Shown piece by piece: positions 15,690 through 24,392 of a stretch of 64,000 nucleotides of DNA. The notes beneath the pieces were generated by a model that worked only from the letters and a program-made list of their open reading frames with translations, made no database searches and was not told the DNA's origin. The stretch's first letter is position 1; every line of letters starts with the position of its first letter. This DNA is from Lacrimispora algidixylanolytica (GTDB lineage: Bacteria > Bacillota > Clostridia > Lachnospirales > Lachnospiraceae): positions 62,001 through 126,000 of the forward strand of contig NZ_MCIA01000032.1 of NCBI RefSeq assembly GCF_003609635.1, read 5' to 3'. Position numbers and translations under genes: made by a program.

Positions 15690-16970
15690 ATGGGAGTATT
15701 AATGTATCTGATTAATAATGTTTTCAGCCAGGCCGTATTCATCATTGGAATCGTAGTCATCGTTGGTATGGCGGCTCAGAAGAAAACCTGGGATCAGATT
15801 CTTCCAAGCGTAATCAAGACCATGATCGGCTTTACCATGATCAACGTAGGAGGACAGACCCTTGGTATGGCACTTTTGCCTCTCCAGAGTTTGATTTCTA
15901 AAATTTTCAATGTGCCTGCCGTATCTGCGGATATCGGAGCGGCTCAAAGCGAAAGTCTTACTGGAATCGGAACTGAGATGGCACTGATTTTTGCTTTAGG
16001 ATTTCTCGTAAATCTTCTTCTTGCAAGATTTACCCGTTTTAAATACGTTCACTTATCAGCACACGTATCCTTCTTTTACGCAGGTCTAATCGCAGCGTTG
16101 CTGAAATTCGGAACTAGTCTTTCCTTTGTTCCGCTGGTTTTAATTGGTTCTGTAATCCTTGGAGTGTATATGACATTTTCTTGTGCATATGTTGCACTGT
16201 TTATGAAAGAAGTAAAAGGTGGAGAGGGCTTTACTCTTGCTCATTCCAGCTCTGTTGGAATTCTTATTTCTTCTCTCCTTGGTAAAGCCTTTGGAAACAA
16301 GGAAAATGATCTTGAGAATATTAAGGTACCAAAGAAGCTTAACTTTTTAAGAGAAATGACTATTTCACTGACCATTGTAATGACGATTTTGTTCTTTGTA
16401 TTATGCCTCATAGCCGGGCCAACATGGGTTCGTGAAAATGTAACAAGCGGTCAGGATATCGTAGTATTTAGTATTTTACGAGGAGTATCCTTTGGTATGT
16501 GGATCACTGTTATTATTACTGGTGTAAGAATGATGCTTTCTGAAATTATTGCAGCATTCCACGGAATTGCCAACAAAATCATTCCTAATTCCGTACCAGG
16601 ACTTGATATTCCACTGTTATTCCCTAACTATCCAAATTCCGTAATCGTAGGTTTTCTTACCAGTTTGATTGCAGGCCTGATCGGAATGATGATTCTTGGA
16701 ATGATGAATTATCCGGTAGTGGTATTCCCGGCACTGATTCCTACCTTTTTCACTGGTGCGATTACAGCTATCTTTGGTAATGCCCACGGAGGACGCAGAG
16801 GTGCCATTATCGGTTCCTTTGTAAACGGTCTGATCCTGATTTTCGGACAGGCGCTTCTTCTTCCAATGATCGGAAGCTATGCGCCGATCATGCGTATCTT
16901 AAGCGAGACAGATTACTCCTTCTACGGCCCGATTTTAGGTTTGGTGCTTAAATTATTTGGAGGTATGTAA
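15690..16970 (+). CDS. PTS system EIIC component, ascorbate (SgaT/UlaA) type
   Basis: The 426-aa polytopic protein is of the SgaT/UlaA family, with IIGIVVIVGMAAQKKTWDQI at the N-terminus, GFTMINVGGQTL, HVSFFYAGLIAALL and NAHGGRRGAIIGSFVNG near the C-terminus, and about ten to eleven membrane segments. It is the membrane channel of the phosphotransferase system. No ulaD/E/F-type ascorbate catabolic enzymes are present, so the substrate may not be ascorbate. Its stop codon overlaps the ATG of the TrpA-like gene by one base. Confidence 0.92.
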   Translation: MGVLMYLINNVFSQAVFIIGIVVIVGMAAQKKTWDQILPSVIKTMIGFTMINVGGQTLGMALLPLQSLISKIFNVPAVSADIGAAQSESLTGIGTEMALIFALGFLVNLLLARFTRFKYVHLSAHVSFFYAGLIAALLKFGTSLSFVPLVLIGSVILGVYMTFSCAYVALFMKEVKGGEGFTLAHSSSVGILISSLLGKAFGNKENDLENIKVPKKLNFLREMTISLTIVMTILFFVLCLIAGPTWVRENVTSGQDIVVFSILRGVSFGMWITVIITGVRMMLSEIIAAFHGIANKIIPNSVPGLDIPLLFPNYPNSVIVGFLTSLIAGLIGMMILGMMNYPVVVFPALIPTFFTGAITAIFGNAHGGRRGAIIGSFVNGLILIFGQALLLPMIGSYAPIMRILSETDYSFYGPILGLVLKLFGGM

Positions 16971-17665
16971 TGAAAAATCTTGTGTTTTACCTTACGCTAC
17001 ACTATCCGGATAGAGAAGGTTTCTTCCGAATACTGGAGCTTCTGGATCAGGAAGAAGCCGGATATCTTGAAATAGGCATACCGGTTTCCGATCCCTTTAT
17101 GGATGGTGACGTAATTAAAGAAATTAATAAGGAAACATTGGCCCGAGATATCACCCCTGAGGATGTGGTAGACACATTAGAAGAAATAAAAAGACGTTTC
17201 CGGTTTAAAGTAGTACTCATGACCTACAAAGAAGGCGTGGAGCATTTCCGCCTAAGTGAGGTCTCTAAGGATTTGTATCATGGTTTTCTATGTGTGGATG
17301 GTGATTACCCAACAGGAACCTTTCCAAACCAGATCTCTGTAATAAGTAAATCCTATGATGACAGAGCACTTTCAGTAGCCCTTGAGCATAACCAGCTATT
17401 TGCCTATGTTGTTTCCGGAGAGGGGAAAACTGGTTCTTTTGAATCTCTCCCGACGGAGTATATTGAGGTGATAAAACGGGTGAAAGGCTTAACTTCTATT
17501 CCCGCTTTTGTAGGCTTTGGTATTAAGTCTTCTAAGGATGTGAAAGAAGTGGTGAAAAACGGTGCCGATGGTGCGATTATAGGAACTGAATTTATTAAGC
17601 GTTACCAAATGGGTGGTATGGATGCCCTGACTGCTTATATCGAAGAATTGAAAGAAGCAGTATAA
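16970..17665 (+). CDS. TrpA-like TIM-barrel protein in a PTS operon
   Basis: The 231-aa product resembles tryptophan synthase alpha: GYLEIGIPVSDPFMDGDVI contains both TrpA catalytic acids with the right spacing (Glu34 and Asp45, 11 apart), and the C-terminal phosphate-binding region reads FVGFGIKSSKDVKEVV and GADGAIIGTEFIKR. It is about 35 residues shorter than typical TrpA, and there is no trpB or other trp gene nearby. Its place as the last gene of an ascorbate-type PTS operon, coupled to EIIC, suggests a phospho-sugar aldolase or retro-aldolase acting on the imported substrate. That role is inference; the fold and acids are seen. Confidence 0.75.
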   Translation: MKNLVFYLTLHYPDREGFFRILELLDQEEAGYLEIGIPVSDPFMDGDVIKEINKETLARDITPEDVVDTLEEIKRRFRFKVVLMTYKEGVEHFRLSEVSKDLYHGFLCVDGDYPTGTFPNQISVISKSYDDRALSVALEHNQLFAYVVSGEGKTGSFESLPTEYIEVIKRVKGLTSIPAFVGFGIKSSKDVKEVVKNGADGAIIGTEFIKRYQMGGMDALTAYIEELKEAV

Positions 17666-17732
17666 GAGAAACGTATCTGTTGTGATTGATTGCAAGGGGA
17701 GTGTTATGATATAACAACAGGTTTAGACAAAA

Positions 17733-17773
17733 AGTCTCCGGAGAGCTGGAAACAGCCGCCCGGAGGCTTTTTT
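17733..17773 (+). terminator. Rho-independent terminator after the PTS operon
   Basis: AGTCTCCGG / CCGGAGGCT outer stem with an inner GCTG-GAAA-CAGC hairpin, followed by TTTTTT. Confidence 0.85.
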
Positions 17774-17839
17774 GTAATTAGATTTGACAACTGCCTTAAT
17801 AAGAATATAAAAGTACCATGTGAGTTAGTGAAAAATAAC

Positions 17840-17868
17840 TTGACAATAAGTGAACGATCATTTATTAT
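17840..17868 (+). promoter_or_regulatory. Sigma-A promoter of the TetR gene
   Basis: TTGACA at 17840-17845, 17 bases, TATTAT at 17863-17868. The spacer contains GTGAACGATCATTT, a near-palindrome that is a possible autoregulatory operator. Confidence 0.65.
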
Positions 17869-17888
17869 AGAACCATAGAGGTGATGAC

Positions 17889-18452
17889 ATGAGAAAAAAA
17901 GACGACGAAAAAGTGAGAAGCATAAAAGAAGCAGTAATTAAGCTGATCCTGCAGGAGGGCTTTCATGGCACTTCTGTCTCTAAAATCGCTAAGATGGCAG
18001 GGGTTTCGCCGGCGACGGTATACATTTACTTTGAGAATAAAGACGTTATGCTTCATGATATCTATATAGAATATTCAGAAGAGATTTATGCATACCTTTT
18101 GGACAGCATAGACAGGAAGATGGAAGGGCAGAAGCAGATCGAAATTCTCATACGCAGTTATTACAGCTATATTTTAGATAACAAAGAGATATTTAGTTTT
18201 GTGGAACAGTTTTCCAATTGTCCCTCTCTTGGAGGTAAGTGTACCGGAAAACGGGGAATCTGTAATATCTACAGCCTTGTGGAAGAGATGAAAGTACAAA
18301 ATATCATTAAGGATTACAGAGAAGATAATATTTTGGCGATTATGTTTCAACCGGTTAAGGCAATAGCAGTTGATAACAGAAAAACAAAGGCACAAAAGGA
18401 AGAGCTACTGGAAGAGATGATTAATATCATACAGTATGCGATATTGCGATAG
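17889..18452 (+). CDS. TetR-family transcriptional regulator
   Basis: The 187-aa protein has an N-terminal TetR helix-turn-helix (about residues 10-55, GFHGTSVSKIAKMAGVSPATVYIYFENKD) and a helical ligand-binding C-terminus of low conservation with a Cys-containing loop (NCPSLGGKCTGKRGIC). The GAGGTG site precedes the ATG at 17889. It is followed by lon with about 107 bases between; the target genes are unknown, with autoregulation possible through the promoter near-palindrome. Confidence 0.85.
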   Translation: MRKKDDEKVRSIKEAVIKLILQEGFHGTSVSKIAKMAGVSPATVYIYFENKDVMLHDIYIEYSEEIYAYLLDSIDRKMEGQKQIEILIRSYYSYILDNKEIFSFVEQFSNCPSLGGKCTGKRGICNIYSLVEEMKVQNIIKDYREDNILAIMFQPVKAIAVDNRKTKAQKEELLEEMINIIQYAILR

Positions 18453-18559
18453 TTATAAGGCGGGATTGTTTTGCATTAGGATTTGCAAGAAATCTCGCAA
18501 AAAAATATTCTATTATAAATGAATATTCACTTTAGAATACGCACAGAAAGGATAAAACT

Positions 18560-20977
18560 ATGAAAAATTACTTAAATAAACAATTAGGAATTGTATTTCC
18601 AGTTTCATATAAGGTTTTATTGCCTAATGTCGTAACTTCGATTCAAATGGAATCTTTGGATGATGCTCTGGCGGAGTATTTGGAGAACGAAGAGGTTGTA
18701 AAGATAGCGGTGCCGTTGAAACAGAATTTCGGCAAATCAAAAAAGATAGAAGAAGACTTTTATCGTACTGGAGTTACATTTGAGGTAATAAGTCTTGAAA
18801 GAACCGAAAAAGGAGTAAGACTTTCTGTAAAACTTCTGGAGCGAGTTGAAATAAAAGAATTATTGCAAGAAGAAGACGTTATGCTGGCCGCTTATGACAT
18901 TTCCCCTGGTGTAATGGATTTGGACGAGAAAAGCAAAAAAGAGATGGTAGGATACGTTAAGAAGACCAGTGGCGAGATCAGCTCTAAGTTTACAGGCGGA
19001 GAACAGTATCAAAGAATCGTAGAAGGCTTTGAGGATTTAAATTCCTTGATCGTATACTTGTCTCAGTTTCTCCAGATTCCTGCCATTGAGCGGTATGAAC
19101 TTTTAGAGTTGAAGTCGGAAAAGGAGCGAGGCCTTCGCTTTTTGGATCATCTTCTAAAGAACAAAGAGATGATTCAGTTCCAGATGGAAATCTCAGAAAA
19201 ATTCTCTGAGCGGACCAATCGTTACTATAGGGAGACAGTATTAAGAGAACAGCTTAAGGCAATTCAAGAAGAGTTAAACGAAGGTAAAGAACAAAGTGGG
19301 AAAAAAGACGCGGATTATTTAACCAAAATTGAAGAGGCAGGAATGCCTGAGGAGGTTAAGGAAGCTGCCATTGAGGAATTTAATAAACTGGAAGAACAGG
19401 GACCAAATAAGCCAGATTACAATGTAATTAAAAATTATTTAGATCTTTTGGTTCAGCTTCCTTGGAAAAAGGAAGAGGCAAAAGCGGTCAATCTTGAAGA
19501 AGCCAGACAGATATTAAATCAGCAACACTATGGTCTTGAAAAGGTGAAAGAGAGAATCATACAACACCTTGCAGTTATGCAGTTAAATAAGAATAAAAAA
19601 GGTTCAATCCTATTACTAGTAGGTCCTCCTGGTACAGGAAAGACAAGCCTTGGAAAAAGTATAGCAGAAGCTCTTGGAAGAGAATACGTTAGGCTAAGCC
19701 TAGGCGGTGTAAGAGATGAATCAGAGATACGTGGTCACCGCAGAACCTATGTAGGAGCTATGCCAGGTAGAATTATTCAGAGTCTAAAAAAGGCAGGGCA
19801 TACCAATCCGGTTATGGTTCTTGATGAAGTAGATAAGCTGATGTCTGGCGGATTTCACGGAGATCCTTCCAGTGCATTGTTAGAGGTTCTAGATCCGGAA
19901 CAAAATTCCACCTTTACAGATCACTATCTGGATCTTCCTTATGACTTATCCGATGTATTCTTTATTGCAACTGCCAATTCTCTAGAGAGCATTCCATTGC
20001 CTCTCTTGGACCGTATGGAAGTGATTCCAATCTCTAGCTATACCATAGAAGAAAAGTTCCATATTGGTAAAGACCACCTTCTCTCGGCAGTGTTAGAAGA
20101 CCATGGTATTCCAAAGGATCAGATTGTATTAGAAGATGTTGTCCTTAAAAAAATCATCAGTGATTATACCATGGAAGCAGGTGTAAGAGGCCTTAAAAAG
20201 CAGCTTGCTGCTCTGGCCAGAATTGTAGGCGAGAGAATTGTTTCCAAAAAGAGCGAAGGACCTTTTACCGTTAAGGAAGAGGATCTGGAAGATCTACTTG
20301 GAAGAAGAGTTTCCCGCCATGAAAAGGCACAAAATGACAATCCACCTGGAGTGGTAACAGGACTTGCCTATACACCAGTGGGAGGAGAAATTCTCTTTAT
20401 TGAAGCCACTGATATGCCTGGAAGTGGCAACGTGATCTTAACTGGTAAATTGGGAGATGTTATGAAAGAATCCGCAAGGATATCCCTTAGCCTTTTAAAA
20501 TCAAGGCTGCCTCTTAACACCTTTAATTTTAAGGAAAAGGATTTACACATTCATGTGCCATCAGGTGCCGTACCAAAAGACGGACCGTCTGCTGGAATTG
20601 CACTCTTTACGGCACTAGCATCTTTGGTAACAGGCCATAAGGTGGATTCTAGATTAGCAATGACAGGTGAAACTACCTTGCGTGGAGCAGTACTTCCCAT
20701 TGGCGGATTAAAGGAAAAGCTTTTAGGAGCTCAGCGGGCAGGTATAAAAAAGGTTCTGATTCCAAAAGATAACTTGGTAGATTTAAAAGATGTACCTGAA
20801 GAAATCAAAGAACAGCTAACTATCATACCAGTGGAAACCGTAGAGGATGTGCTAAGAGAAACACTTGGTATTTCCCTTCCAAGACTTGAGCAGGTGTTAA
20901 TGCAAAAAGAAGGAAGCGGACGTTTTTTAGAAGCATTTGATTCTGGTAAAACAAATTTAAGAAGAGAGGTAATTTAA
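18560..20977 (+). CDS. lon: ATP-dependent Lon protease
   Basis: The 805-aa protein has the full LonA order: N-terminal substrate-binding domain (about 1-200), coiled linker, AAA+ module with Walker A GPPGTGKTS and LDEVDKL, and the C-terminal protease with the catalytic serine in KDGPSAG and lysine in PIGGLKEKLLGA. It degrades misfolded and regulatory proteins in the cytoplasm. The ATG at 18560 is preceded by AAAGGA. A TTGCAA-N17-TATTCT promoter lies upstream, within an 18-bp imperfect palindrome. It abuts the DUF1858 gene with no spacer. Confidence 0.96.
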   Translation: MKNYLNKQLGIVFPVSYKVLLPNVVTSIQMESLDDALAEYLENEEVVKIAVPLKQNFGKSKKIEEDFYRTGVTFEVISLERTEKGVRLSVKLLERVEIKELLQEEDVMLAAYDISPGVMDLDEKSKKEMVGYVKKTSGEISSKFTGGEQYQRIVEGFEDLNSLIVYLSQFLQIPAIERYELLELKSEKERGLRFLDHLLKNKEMIQFQMEISEKFSERTNRYYRETVLREQLKAIQEELNEGKEQSGKKDADYLTKIEEAGMPEEVKEAAIEEFNKLEEQGPNKPDYNVIKNYLDLLVQLPWKKEEAKAVNLEEARQILNQQHYGLEKVKERIIQHLAVMQLNKNKKGSILLLVGPPGTGKTSLGKSIAEALGREYVRLSLGGVRDESEIRGHRRTYVGAMPGRIIQSLKKAGHTNPVMVLDEVDKLMSGGFHGDPSSALLEVLDPEQNSTFTDHYLDLPYDLSDVFFIATANSLESIPLPLLDRMEVIPISSYTIEEKFHIGKDHLLSAVLEDHGIPKDQIVLEDVVLKKIISDYTMEAGVRGLKKQLAALARIVGERIVSKKSEGPFTVKEEDLEDLLGRRVSRHEKAQNDNPPGVVTGLAYTPVGGEILFIEATDMPGSGNVILTGKLGDVMKESARISLSLLKSRLPLNTFNFKEKDLHIHVPSGAVPKDGPSAGIALFTALASLVTGHKVDSRLAMTGETTLRGAVLPIGGLKEKLLGAQRAGIKKVLIPKDNLVDLKDVPEEIKEQLTIIPVETVEDVLRETLGISLPRLEQVLMQKEGSGRFLEAFDSGKTNLRREVI

Positions 20978-21175
20978 ATGACAGTGACAAAAGAAACTTT
21001 AATTGGAGAGATCTTAAGAGAGGATCAGTCTACAGCACCTTACTTTTTTGAAATGGGAATGCACTGTTTAGGATGTCCTTCCTCAACCATGGAAAGTCTG
21101 GAAGAGGCTTGTATGGTACATGGCGTTCCAGTAGAACCATTAGTAGAAAAACTCAATAGCCACATGACAAAGTAA
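20978..21175 (+). CDS. DUF1858 (hybrid-cluster-protein-associated redox disulfide) protein
   Basis: This 65-aa protein reads FFEMGMHCLGCPSSTMESLEEA, the CxxC-bearing signature of DUF1858, a small helical domain first noted beside hybrid-cluster proteins. Its function is unproven; a redox disulfide or metal/sulfur relay is presumed. The ATG follows the lon stop codon directly, so the two are cotranscribed. The hcp gene is present in the window but 20 kb away. Confidence 0.85.
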   Translation: MTVTKETLIGEILREDQSTAPYFFEMGMHCLGCPSSTMESLEEACMVHGVPVEPLVEKLNSHMTK

Positions 21176-21190
21176 TGTATTAGAAAAAGA

Positions 21191-21245
21191 AAAGACTGCA
21201 TCGGTTCAAAGGAATTTATCTTTGAATCGGTGCAGTCTTATTTTT
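21191..21245. terminator. Bidirectional terminator after lon-DUF1858
   Basis: Long hairpin AAGACTGCATCGGTTCAAAG / CTTTGAATCGGTGCAGTCTT with T-run; the opposing DUF6483 gene ends in it. Confidence 0.9.
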
Positions 21246-21633
21246 ATTCAGAAGCATGTCCAAAAAGGGCTCCTGCCATACTTTCATAGCCGTAAAGGCC
21301 TGATACGTGTCTTAGACCATCTGTAATCTCTAATTTGGTATAATCATTCTTTTCAAGAAAGGCTCCGTCCATATCATTCATATAATAATAGAACATAAGT
21401 GAAAGCTTAAAAATCTCCATGTTGGCTGGATCTAATAAATCAAACAGTTTATTTTCTGCATCGTTTATGTTTCCGTCATCAATCATCTTCGTCAGCTCAT
21501 GATAGAGATTAAGATACGTTTCATCTTTCCATGCATTCTCTTCATTTTTACCAAGTTCTATATTAAAAATCAGCTTTAATAAGGTGCCTACCGCACTATT
21601 GGTCATCCTTGTTGCGTAATCATCTGTGAGCAT
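21244..21633 (-). CDS. DUF6483-like hypothetical protein
   Basis: The 129-aa acidic helical protein (for example DDGNINDAENKLFDLLD and FYYYMNDMDGAFLEKNDYTKLEI) resembles the DUF6483 family of uncharacterised Firmicute proteins; the assignment is from memory of the pattern and moderate. No signal peptide or membrane segment is seen. The ATG at 21633 has AAAGGAG ahead; the frame opening at 21663 lacks one. It is a single gene between two terminators. Confidence 0.6.
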   Translation of the reverse strand: MLTDDYATRMTNSAVGTLLKLIFNIELGKNEENAWKDETYLNLYHELTKMIDDGNINDAENKLFDLLDPANMEIFKLSLMFYYYMNDMDGAFLEKNDYTKLEITDGLRHVSGLYGYESMAGALFGHASE

Positions 21634-21744
21634 TGGTTTCTCCTTTTCGTTAGAGCATAGCAAATTGTTTTATCAAAAATCAGATATGGTTTACTTTATC
21701 ATAAGTAGTTATAAAAGTAAAGATTGACAATGAGGGGGAAGGAA

Positions 21745-21796
21745 TAAATAAAAAGCAGGCATCTGCAAGTTTTAAAACATACCTTGCAGACACCTG
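21745..21796 (-). terminator. Rho-independent terminator of the chemoreceptor gene
   Basis: Stem CAGGTGTCTGCAAG / CTTGCAGATGCCTG on the minus strand, followed by a T-rich tail. Confidence 0.85.
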
Positions 21797-21810
21797 TTTA
21801 ATTAAACTTT

Positions 21811-24036
21811 TTAATATTTGCTGTTTGTATGATTCTTATAATCATCCTCAAAAGTATCTTCTAACTTTGTAGTTGGTTCTGATAACTGAGTATAATCGTT
21901 TGATTGAGAATCCATCAGTTTGAATTTTCCTACCAGTGATTTTAAGGTTACTGCCTGAGCAGATAATTCTTCAGAGGTAGCAGCGCTTTCTTCTGATGTT
22001 GCAGAGGTAGTCTGTACCACAGCAGAGATCTGATCAATGCCGGTTGTGACCTGCATTACAGCGTCTGCCTGGGCTGTGGAAGCTTCTGCTATCTCAGCAA
22101 TGCGAACCGCAGAGGTATTTGACTTCTCCACTACCAGTCGAAGAGCATCAGCGGTTTCCCCAGCAATCTTTGTGCCATTTCCAATTGCAGTAATGGCATT
22201 TTCAATCAGGGTTGTGGTGTTTTTTGCAGCCTCTGCAGACTTTCCTGCTAAATTACGGACTTCATCTGCAACTACGGCAAAGCCCTTTCCGGCAGAACCG
22301 GCTCTTGCTGCCTCTACAGCCGCATTTAGAGCCAGGATGTTGGTCTGGAAAGCGATATCATCAATGGTTCTAATGATCTTACTAATCTCATTGGAGGTGC
22401 TGGCGATATCATTCATAGCAGCAATCATATCTTTCATCTTCTGGTTGCCGGCCAATACGCCTTCGCTGGCTTCCTGAGACAGTGTATTGGCCTCTAATGC
22501 GTTGGACGCATTTTGGTTAATACGGTCGGAGATATCTGTAATCGTTGCAGATAATTCTTCAATGCTTGATGCCTGTTCCGTAGCACCCTGGCTTAAGGCC
22601 TGGGCAGCGTCAGATACCTGGGAAGCACCGGTTGATACTTGTTCAGAGGCATGATCAATCTCTAAGAGAGCATTGCTTAAGGTTAAACGAATGTTGTGCA
22701 TCGCTTCCAGGATATAACGGTAGGAACCAACGTATTTATCCTCTTTCGTGGTAGTTACCGTGAAATCACCATTGCTCATCGCACCCAAAACGTAGTTAAT
22801 GTCTTCAATAATTAGCTTTAAGTTATCTGCCATAGAAACGAAATTCTTAGAAAGAATTCCAATCTCATCATTGGATTTGATATCCAACTGTATATCAAGG
22901 TTACCGGCAGCAATATTAGAAGCGGCCGTCACAACTCCTTCAATTGGGCGAAGAGTCTTCTTCATAACAAAGGTAACTACACAAATGATAACAGCGGTTG
23001 CAAGAACAGCCATAACAAGCATCACAGCCACAATTAAGTATACATCTTTATTTAAATCACTCTTATCCAGACTGCTTGATGCCCACCAGGTCTGTGATTC
23101 ACAGGTAATGGGGTAGTAATGTCTGGATTCAAAGGTGCCGTCAGCTCTTCTTGTATCAACATGAAATTCCTGCTTTGTTTTCTGAGCCTCCACAATTTTA
23201 CTGTATTCAGAAGCAGGCAGCATTTCTTCCAGCTTTTTCCCAATATTGTCACTGGACTTGCTGTCAAAAGAGATGATATTACCTTCTGTGTAAATATCTA
23301 CATACATAGTACGATATTTTGCATCTGTTGTCTTTATCTTGGAGAAATTTGCAAGACTGATATCTGCCAAAACGACTCCAATTACATTGTCCCCTTTCAT
23401 GATCGGGTAGGCGACTGTACTCATCATGGTTCCTTTGTAATCAAACGGATCAGTAATAAAAGGAGCTTTGGTATCCCTAGCAACTTTATAGTAAGCGTTC
23501 TTTGAATACTCACTGTATGCCCCAAGAGATTGAGCTGTTTTATTTTTTGCATTATCTCGATCAATATAAACAGAGTAATCCTTAACAGAAGAATCAAACT
23601 GGCCTGGCTCAAAAAAAGCACCGATACCGTAAAGATCAGCACTATTGTTAAGGGCTGCCCATGCAGAATTCATTACATAGGTCTCAATTGCATAATTGGA
23701 TTCTGTTAGTTGTGCGTTGTAAATATGACTTTGAATTCCTTCCCCATTCCAATCTCCGGCAGCCAATTTGTTACCGCCGTATACATTGTTTAAGTATTCC
23801 TGTAATTCTTTTGCAGAGCCTGAAGCGCCACTGACCATGGATTGAACCATAAGGCCATTTTTGCCGGCGATTCCGCTAAATTCCCCGTTAATTGCTTTTG
23901 ATAATGAGATGCTTGTCTGCATGGCAGAGATTGCGATCAACAGAGTCAAACTCACTGCAAGGATAACGCCCGTTACGATGGACATTTTTGTTGCAAGCTT
24001 GAAATCGTTGAAATTCAATTTTTTCTTGTTTTTCAT
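21811..24036 (-). CDS. Methyl-accepting chemotaxis protein with dCache sensor
   Basis: The 741-aa receptor has a cytoplasmic basic N-terminus, a first membrane helix (about 20-40), an extracellular dCache-type sensor (about 45-330, with FITDPFDYKGTMMSTVAYP and VIGVVLADISLANF), a second helix (about 335-360), HAMP (about 360-415) and a long methyl-accepting signalling domain. The hairpin-tip region is NILALNAAVEAARAGSAGKGFAVVADEVRNLA. It would signal to CheA/CheW; none are in the window. No CheR-docking pentapeptide is seen at the C-terminus. The 350 bases upstream are AT-rich and show a GCGCTGCGC repeat but no recognised riboswitch. Confidence 0.93.
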   Translation of the reverse strand: MKNKKKLNFNDFKLATKMSIVTGVILAVSLTLLIAISAMQTSISLSKAINGEFSGIAGKNGLMVQSMVSGASGSAKELQEYLNNVYGGNKLAAGDWNGEGIQSHIYNAQLTESNYAIETYVMNSAWAALNNSADLYGIGAFFEPGQFDSSVKDYSVYIDRDNAKNKTAQSLGAYSEYSKNAYYKVARDTKAPFITDPFDYKGTMMSTVAYPIMKGDNVIGVVLADISLANFSKIKTTDAKYRTMYVDIYTEGNIISFDSKSSDNIGKKLEEMLPASEYSKIVEAQKTKQEFHVDTRRADGTFESRHYYPITCESQTWWASSSLDKSDLNKDVYLIVAVMLVMAVLATAVIICVVTFVMKKTLRPIEGVVTAASNIAAGNLDIQLDIKSNDEIGILSKNFVSMADNLKLIIEDINYVLGAMSNGDFTVTTTKEDKYVGSYRYILEAMHNIRLTLSNALLEIDHASEQVSTGASQVSDAAQALSQGATEQASSIEELSATITDISDRINQNASNALEANTLSQEASEGVLAGNQKMKDMIAAMNDIASTSNEISKIIRTIDDIAFQTNILALNAAVEAARAGSAGKGFAVVADEVRNLAGKSAEAAKNTTTLIENAITAIGNGTKIAGETADALRLVVEKSNTSAVRIAEIAEASTAQADAVMQVTTGIDQISAVVQTTSATSEESAATSEELSAQAVTLKSLVGKFKLMDSQSNDYTQLSEPTTKLEDTFEDDYKNHTNSKY

Positions 24037-24354
24037 AGTGTTATGCTCCCTTAATTAAATAAATTGGTAAATAAACGAACCTCCCTGCGCAGCGCTATAT
24101 AGTTTTGTTGGATAAATTTACCATTAATTAGACAAAAAATATACTGCACGAGTTGCAGTAAGATTTTGAGTGAATATAAGAGAATAACCTCCTTTCTTAT
24201 TTTAATTCAGATTATATCTGCTCAACATGAGTATATTCGACATGAATCGACAAAAAAATAATAGGAAAAATGAAAAAAAGTTACTATAATTATGCGTACT
24301 TCATATTAATGTACAAATTGTAACGGTATTTTATTATAAATAAAATGAAAATAA
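24037..24354. other. AT-rich intergenic region between chemoreceptor and splB
   Basis: About 320 bases with no gene. It contains short palindromes (GCGCTGCGC near 24088, CTGCA-N6-TTGCAG near 24144) and a reverse-strand AAAGGAGG near 24190 with no start codon at the correct distance. A c-di-GMP riboswitch was looked for and not found. Confidence 0.5.
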
Positions 24355-24386
24355 AAAAAATGCCAGGAAAAAGTCCGGGCATTTTT
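24355..24386 (-). terminator. Rho-independent terminator of splB
   Basis: AAAATGCC-(C)-GGA / TCC-GGCATTTT hairpin 7 bases beyond the splB stop codon, with T-run on the minus strand. Confidence 0.8.
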
Positions 24387-24392
24387 GTAAGG

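Noticed and set aside
22037-23505. Several plus-strand frames of 100-146 aa inside the chemoreceptor gene
   Set aside because: They are antisense shadows of a strongly supported coding sequence.
24037-24392. Possible c-di-GMP riboswitch in front of the chemoreceptor
   Set aside because: The conserved GEMM core sequences were not found on either strand.
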